This document shows positions 6,295 through 8,911 of a DNA stretch of 8,911 bases, piece after piece; the first letter of the stretch is position 1, and each line of letters starts with the position of its first letter. A program made the position numbers and the translations under genes. This DNA is from CAZGSG01 sp964528095 (GTDB taxonomy: Bacteria; Bacteroidota; Bacteroidia; Chitinophagales; Chitinophagaceae): contig CAZGSG010000244.1 of NCBI GenBank assembly GCA_964528095.1, forward strand, positions 1-8,911, read 5' to 3'. The notes beneath the pieces were generated by a model. It was not told the DNA's origin and searched no databases. It saw only the letters and a list, made by a program, of their open reading frames with translations.

Positions 6295-6387
6295 CTTAGA
6301 CAGATAAGGTGAATAATGTTTGTTATTCCCTGTTTCAGGATTCATAGTTTGTCAAATAATTGGTCATTTTTTTATAAGCCTGTCCTT

Positions 6388-6395
6388 TATTTTTG
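6388..6395 (+). promoter_or_regulatory. Bacteroidota -7 element (TATTTTTG) of the ribokinase promoter
   Basis: TATTTTTG matches TAnnTTTG exactly and lies 38 bases before the ATG at 6434. TTG at 6360-6362 is 25 bases upstream, the same element and spacing as at the sulfatase promoter. Confidence 0.5.
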
Positions 6396-6433
6396 AATTC
6401 AACGATTGATTACTTCATCTCTAATTCTTGCAT

Positions 6434-7378
6434 ATGAGACCTGGAAAAATAGTAGTGGTCGGCAGTACCAATATGGACATGGTCATTAAAACAGATCATA
6501 TTCCTGTCCCCGGCGAAACAGTACTCTCTGGTTCCTTTTTTATGAACCCCGGTGGTAAAGGCGCTAACCAGGCGGTGGCCGTAGCAAGACTGGGAGCCGA
6601 AGTCACATTTATCTCCAAACTCGGCAATGATGTTTTTGGTAAACAGTTCGCGCAATTGTTCAGTGATGAAGGTATCGATACTTCGTTTATGCTTTCCGAT
6701 GAAGATCTGCCTTCGGGTGTTGCCCTGATCACGGTAGATCAAATGGGTGAGAACAGTATCGTAGTGGCATCCGGCGCTAATGCCAACCTGCATAGTAATG
6801 ATATAGAAGATGCCCTGGGAGAAATTGCCACTGCAAGTATCCTGCTTACACAATTGGAGATACCCATGGAAGTTGTGCATTTTGTAGTAGGCTTTGCTGC
6901 TTCTAAAGGGGTGAAAGTAATTGTAAACCCCGCGCCTGCCAATATCCTTTCACCAGAGCTATTACGCTGTATCGATATACTTACGCCCAATAAGACAGAA
7001 GCTGGCATGTTGTCCGGCATAAAAGTTACCAATATCGAATCGGCTAAAAAAGCAGCAAAAGCGATCTGCGCCCGTGGAGTAAAGAATGTGGTGGTTACAA
7101 TGGGTTCGTTAGGCGCGGTGATCTGCCAGGAAGGAAAATTCTCCGTGGTCGAATCTACCAAGGTAAAGACCATCGATACTACCGCCGCCGGTGATGTATT
7201 CAATGGCGCGCTGGCTGTTGCCTTATCCGAAGGTAAGACCCTCGAAGAAGCGGTACAGTTTGCCTGTGAGGCCGCGGCATTGTCTGTCACCAGACTCGGT
7301 GCGCAATCCTCCATTCCCCATCGCAATGAATTGATTGCACTGAAACTGGATATTGCCAATTTTAAAGGAGATCACTGA
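6434..7378 (+). CDS. rbsK: Ribokinase (PfkB family)
   Basis: This 314-residue protein is close in length to E. coli RbsK (309) and should phosphorylate D-ribose to ribose 5-phosphate with ATP in the cytoplasm, feeding the pentose phosphate pathway. The first family signature is NPGGKGANQA (38-47), which with STNMDMV (11-17) lines the sugar site. NKTE (186-189) is the NxxE metal-phosphate motif. DTTAAGD (248-254) is the second PfkB signature, with the anion hole and catalytic base Asp254. Other PfkB sugar kinases share these motifs, but the N-terminal text NMDMVIKTDHIPVPGET and the DTTAAGDVFNGAL block point to ribokinase. I chose ATG at 6434. An in-frame TTG at 6428 would add only two residues and has no support. 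No Shine-Dalgarno sequence is visible. It is probably transcribed from its own promoter with the -7 element at 6388-6395. All catalytic motifs are intact. Confidence 0.92.
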   Translation: MRPGKIVVVGSTNMDMVIKTDHIPVPGETVLSGSFFMNPGGKGANQAVAVARLGAEVTFISKLGNDVFGKQFAQLFSDEGIDTSFMLSDEDLPSGVALITVDQMGENSIVVASGANANLHSNDIEDALGEIATASILLTQLEIPMEVVHFVVGFAASKGVKVIVNPAPANILSPELLRCIDILTPNKTEAGMLSGIKVTNIESAKKAAKAICARGVKNVVVTMGSLGAVICQEGKFSVVESTKVKTIDTTAAGDVFNGALAVALSEGKTLEEAVQFACEAAALSVTRLGAQSSIPHRNELIALKLDIANFKGDH

Positions 7379-7744
7379 AATCGGAATCTACTGGTTCATA
7401 AAGTTCAGGGTTCATAGTTCTGAGTATTGAAGTGTTATTATCGTGTACCTGGAGGTATTTAATCGATAGTGAAGGGTTGTCTTCCAAAAACGTGGCTCCA
7501 AAGGCGCCCCTTGTAAACAACGAGTTCCGCAGGAGCAAATCAATGAATGGTTGCAATGGCCATTATCGGTAATATCATTCGGCTAACGGAATAATAGATA
7601 GTATTGAAAAGGCGCTATTCATTCCATCATGCCTTGTACTTAATAGCAAATATCCGCAATTATAAACCATACTTTAAGCTCCGGTCATTAAACTCCGAAC
7701 TCCTGAATTTTAAAATCTAGAGTTATTTCAAACTACTTAAAATC
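7379..7744. other. Intergenic region of 366 bases without a convincing gene
   Basis: The region lies between ribokinase and the beta-helix gene. It is AT-rich toward the right end. A direct repeat of GGTTCATA (7393-7400 and 7409-7416) and a 10-base palindrome AATGGCCATT (7555-7564) are the only patterns I noted. No TAnnTTTG element with a matching -33 was found for the downstream gene, and no clear intrinsic terminator for ribokinase. One 64-codon minus-strand frame (7362-7556) is open but unrecognised. Confidence 0.4.
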
Positions 7745-8911
7745 ATGTCATTTCGAAACTTACTTCTATTTTTTATTCCGGTGATTTTTGCAATGCGGGA
7801 ACAACGACCCACTCCCCCAACTCCTGCTGCCGGGCAAACTTATTATATCGATTCGCGGCATGGGAATGACAGGAACAATGGTCTGACGACTTACACCTCC
7901 TGGCAATCATTGGAACGTTTAAAAAAACTGCGACTTCAACCCGGCGATAGCGTACGTTTTGCAAGAGGTTCTTCTTACACAGGGCCTTTATACATTCATG
8001 ACTCCGGCAATGCAGGCAATTATATCGTGTTGACGGATTATGGGGATACCAGTCTGCAGGCGCCAGCCTTTACCAACCCGGTTTTTGAGCAGGATAATTA
8101 TGGCAATTGTATTCGGATTAAAGGCAGCTATGTGTTGCTCGAAAATATTTACTTCCACCATACCGCTGCTTATGTTTATGGACCTTATACACCCTCCGGT
8201 GGATGGGACACGACCGTATGGGAAATGGGCGCCGTTTTTATTGATAAGATGGCGGGGCACTGCATTGTAAGGAATAATGAAATCGAAGATTGTGTTGTCG
8301 GCGTAAAGTCTTATGGAGAACATGCACTGATAGAACACAATTATATACACGACTGCAACCGGGTACTTAAGGAATGGGGATGGGGGCCGATCGGCATCTG
8401 GTTTGGCGCTGATCACCAGGAAGCAGCTTATAACCGCATCATCAATTACCGCGCTGAAGATCCCCGTATCCGTTGGGGCGGCGGCGGTATCGGCGGTGGC
8501 GCAGACGGCGGCGCTTTCGAGATTGACGATGCCCGATACAATAAACTCGATATCGCCATTCACCATAATTATACCCGGGATTGCCAGGGCTTCCTCGAAG
8601 TGACCTGGACGGATATCAAACAACACCCCATTTATAACGGCTTCCGTATTCATCATAATGTGAGTGACGACTACCAGCAGTTTCTCGCAATCTGGAATGG
8701 AGCAGGGTGTATTATTGAAAACAACACCATTGTCCGAAGAAAAAAAAATGTGAATGACTGGGGCGTGTTCAATATCACACAAAACAATTCGCGCAATATT
8801 ATCCGGAACAATATCATCGTCACAGAAAAGGATATCCCAATTTTTAATACAGGTCTGCGTAAAGACAACTATCCCAAAAGCCTTATCAGCGATAACCTTT
8901 ATTATGCGGCA
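7745..8911 (+). CDS. Secreted right-handed parallel beta-helix protein (partial, runs off the end)
   Basis: The frame opens at ATG 7745 and stays open for 389 codons to the window edge, so the C-terminus is missing. Residues 1-16 (MSFRNLLLFFIPVIFA) are a hydrophobic export signal, followed by a Pro-rich linker and then TYYIDSRHGNDRNNGLT (32-48), the usual start of Bacteroidota beta-helix proteins, and the SWQSLERLKKLRLQPGDSVRF region. Repeated coils follow with the N-N-x-I pattern: CIVRNNEIEDC (173-183), ALIEHNYIHDC (194-204), FRIHHNVSDD (300-309), CIIENNTIV (322-330) and NIIRNNIIVTE (351-361). Such solenoids are common in polysaccharide lyases, glycosidases and carbohydrate-binding surface proteins. 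No specific lyase family or catalytic residues could be assigned. A Gly-rich loop (WGGGGIGGGADGGAFEIDD, 244-262) interrupts the coils. The sequence just after the signal may contain compensating indels that mask a lipobox Cys. It lies 366 bases after ribokinase on the same strand. Confidence 0.8.
   Translation, partial: MSFRNLLLFFIPVIFAMREQRPTPPTPAAGQTYYIDSRHGNDRNNGLTTYTSWQSLERLKKLRLQPGDSVRFARGSSYTGPLYIHDSGNAGNYIVLTDYGDTSLQAPAFTNPVFEQDNYGNCIRIKGSYVLLENIYFHHTAAYVYGPYTPSGGWDTTVWEMGAVFIDKMAGHCIVRNNEIEDCVVGVKSYGEHALIEHNYIHDCNRVLKEWGWGPIGIWFGADHQEAAYNRIINYRAEDPRIRWGGGGIGGGADGGAFEIDDARYNKLDIAIHHNYTRDCQGFLEVTWTDIKQHPIYNGFRIHHNVSDDYQQFLAIWNGAGCIIENNTIVRRKKNVNDWGVFNITQNNSRNIIRNNIIVTEKDIPIFNTGLRKDNYPKSLISDNLYYAA

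Noticed and set aside
6428..6433. TTG start for ribokinase
   Set aside because: It adds only two residues before an ATG at 6434, and nothing upstream favours the rarer start codon.
6739..7359. Minus-strand open frame of 206 codons antisense to ribokinase
   Set aside because: It is a shadow of the ribokinase codon pattern. The translation is low-complexity Ser/Ala/Thr text, and the plus strand encodes a complete, motif-perfect enzyme.
7362..7556. Minus-strand open frame of 64 codons after ribokinase
   Set aside because: It overlaps the end of ribokinase by 17 bases, matches no family I recognise, and has no promoter or ribosome binding site. It is compatible with chance in this gap.
7988..8782. 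Minus-strand open frame of 264 codons antisense to the beta-helix gene
   Set aside because: The plus-strand frame carries a signal peptide and regular beta-helix coils. The antisense frame has no recognisable domain and reflects codon bias.

Overview
The window looks like chromosomal DNA of a Bacteroidota bacterium, most likely from or near the Chitinophagaceae. This rests on protein style (secreted sulfatase, secreted ADP-ribosylglycohydrolase-like protein, right-handed beta-helix protein), on -7 elements of the Bacteroidota type (TAnnTTTG), on the lack of clear Shine-Dalgarno sequences, and on A-rich leaders. I ran no database search, so the family names come from motifs I recognise.

Layout. 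On the minus strand, reading from right to left, lie a secreted iduronate-2-sulfatase-type sulfatase (4541-3069), a 312-base spacer with a small array of GC-rich hairpin repeats, a secreted ADP-ribosylglycohydrolase-fold protein with a C-terminal beta-rich domain (2756-1155), and, 38 bases on, the start of a gluconate 5-dehydrogenase-like short-chain dehydrogenase (from 1116). The dehydrogenase does not finish. At about base 628-640, just after its YxxxK motif, the frame runs without a stop into the C-terminal half of a RepA-type replicative helicase of plasmid or mobile-element character. Base composition changes there too. This is either a real illegitimate recombination with a mobile element or an assembly chimera.

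On the plus strand, divergent from the sulfatase, lie an uncharacterised helical 494-residue protein (4737-6221), a ribokinase (6434-7378) and, after a 366-base gap, a secreted right-handed parallel beta-helix protein (7745 onward) that runs off the window end.

How it may work together. The exported sulfatase, ADP-ribosylglycohydrolase-like and beta-helix proteins, with the intracellular dehydrogenase and ribokinase, resemble a carbohydrate or glycoside scavenging locus. Outer enzymes would desulfate and cleave, and inner enzymes would oxidise or phosphorylate the released sugar. No SusC/SusD pair, transporter or regulator is visible, so this is inference. The sulfatase and ribokinase upstream regions share the same architecture (TTGG, 24 bases, TATTTTTG), which hints at common regulation.

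I saw no complete new defence or genetic system. The points most worth a second look are the dehydrogenase-helicase junction, the hairpin repeats with compensatory stem changes, the shared promoter architecture, and the 22-base palindrome upstream of the ribokinase.
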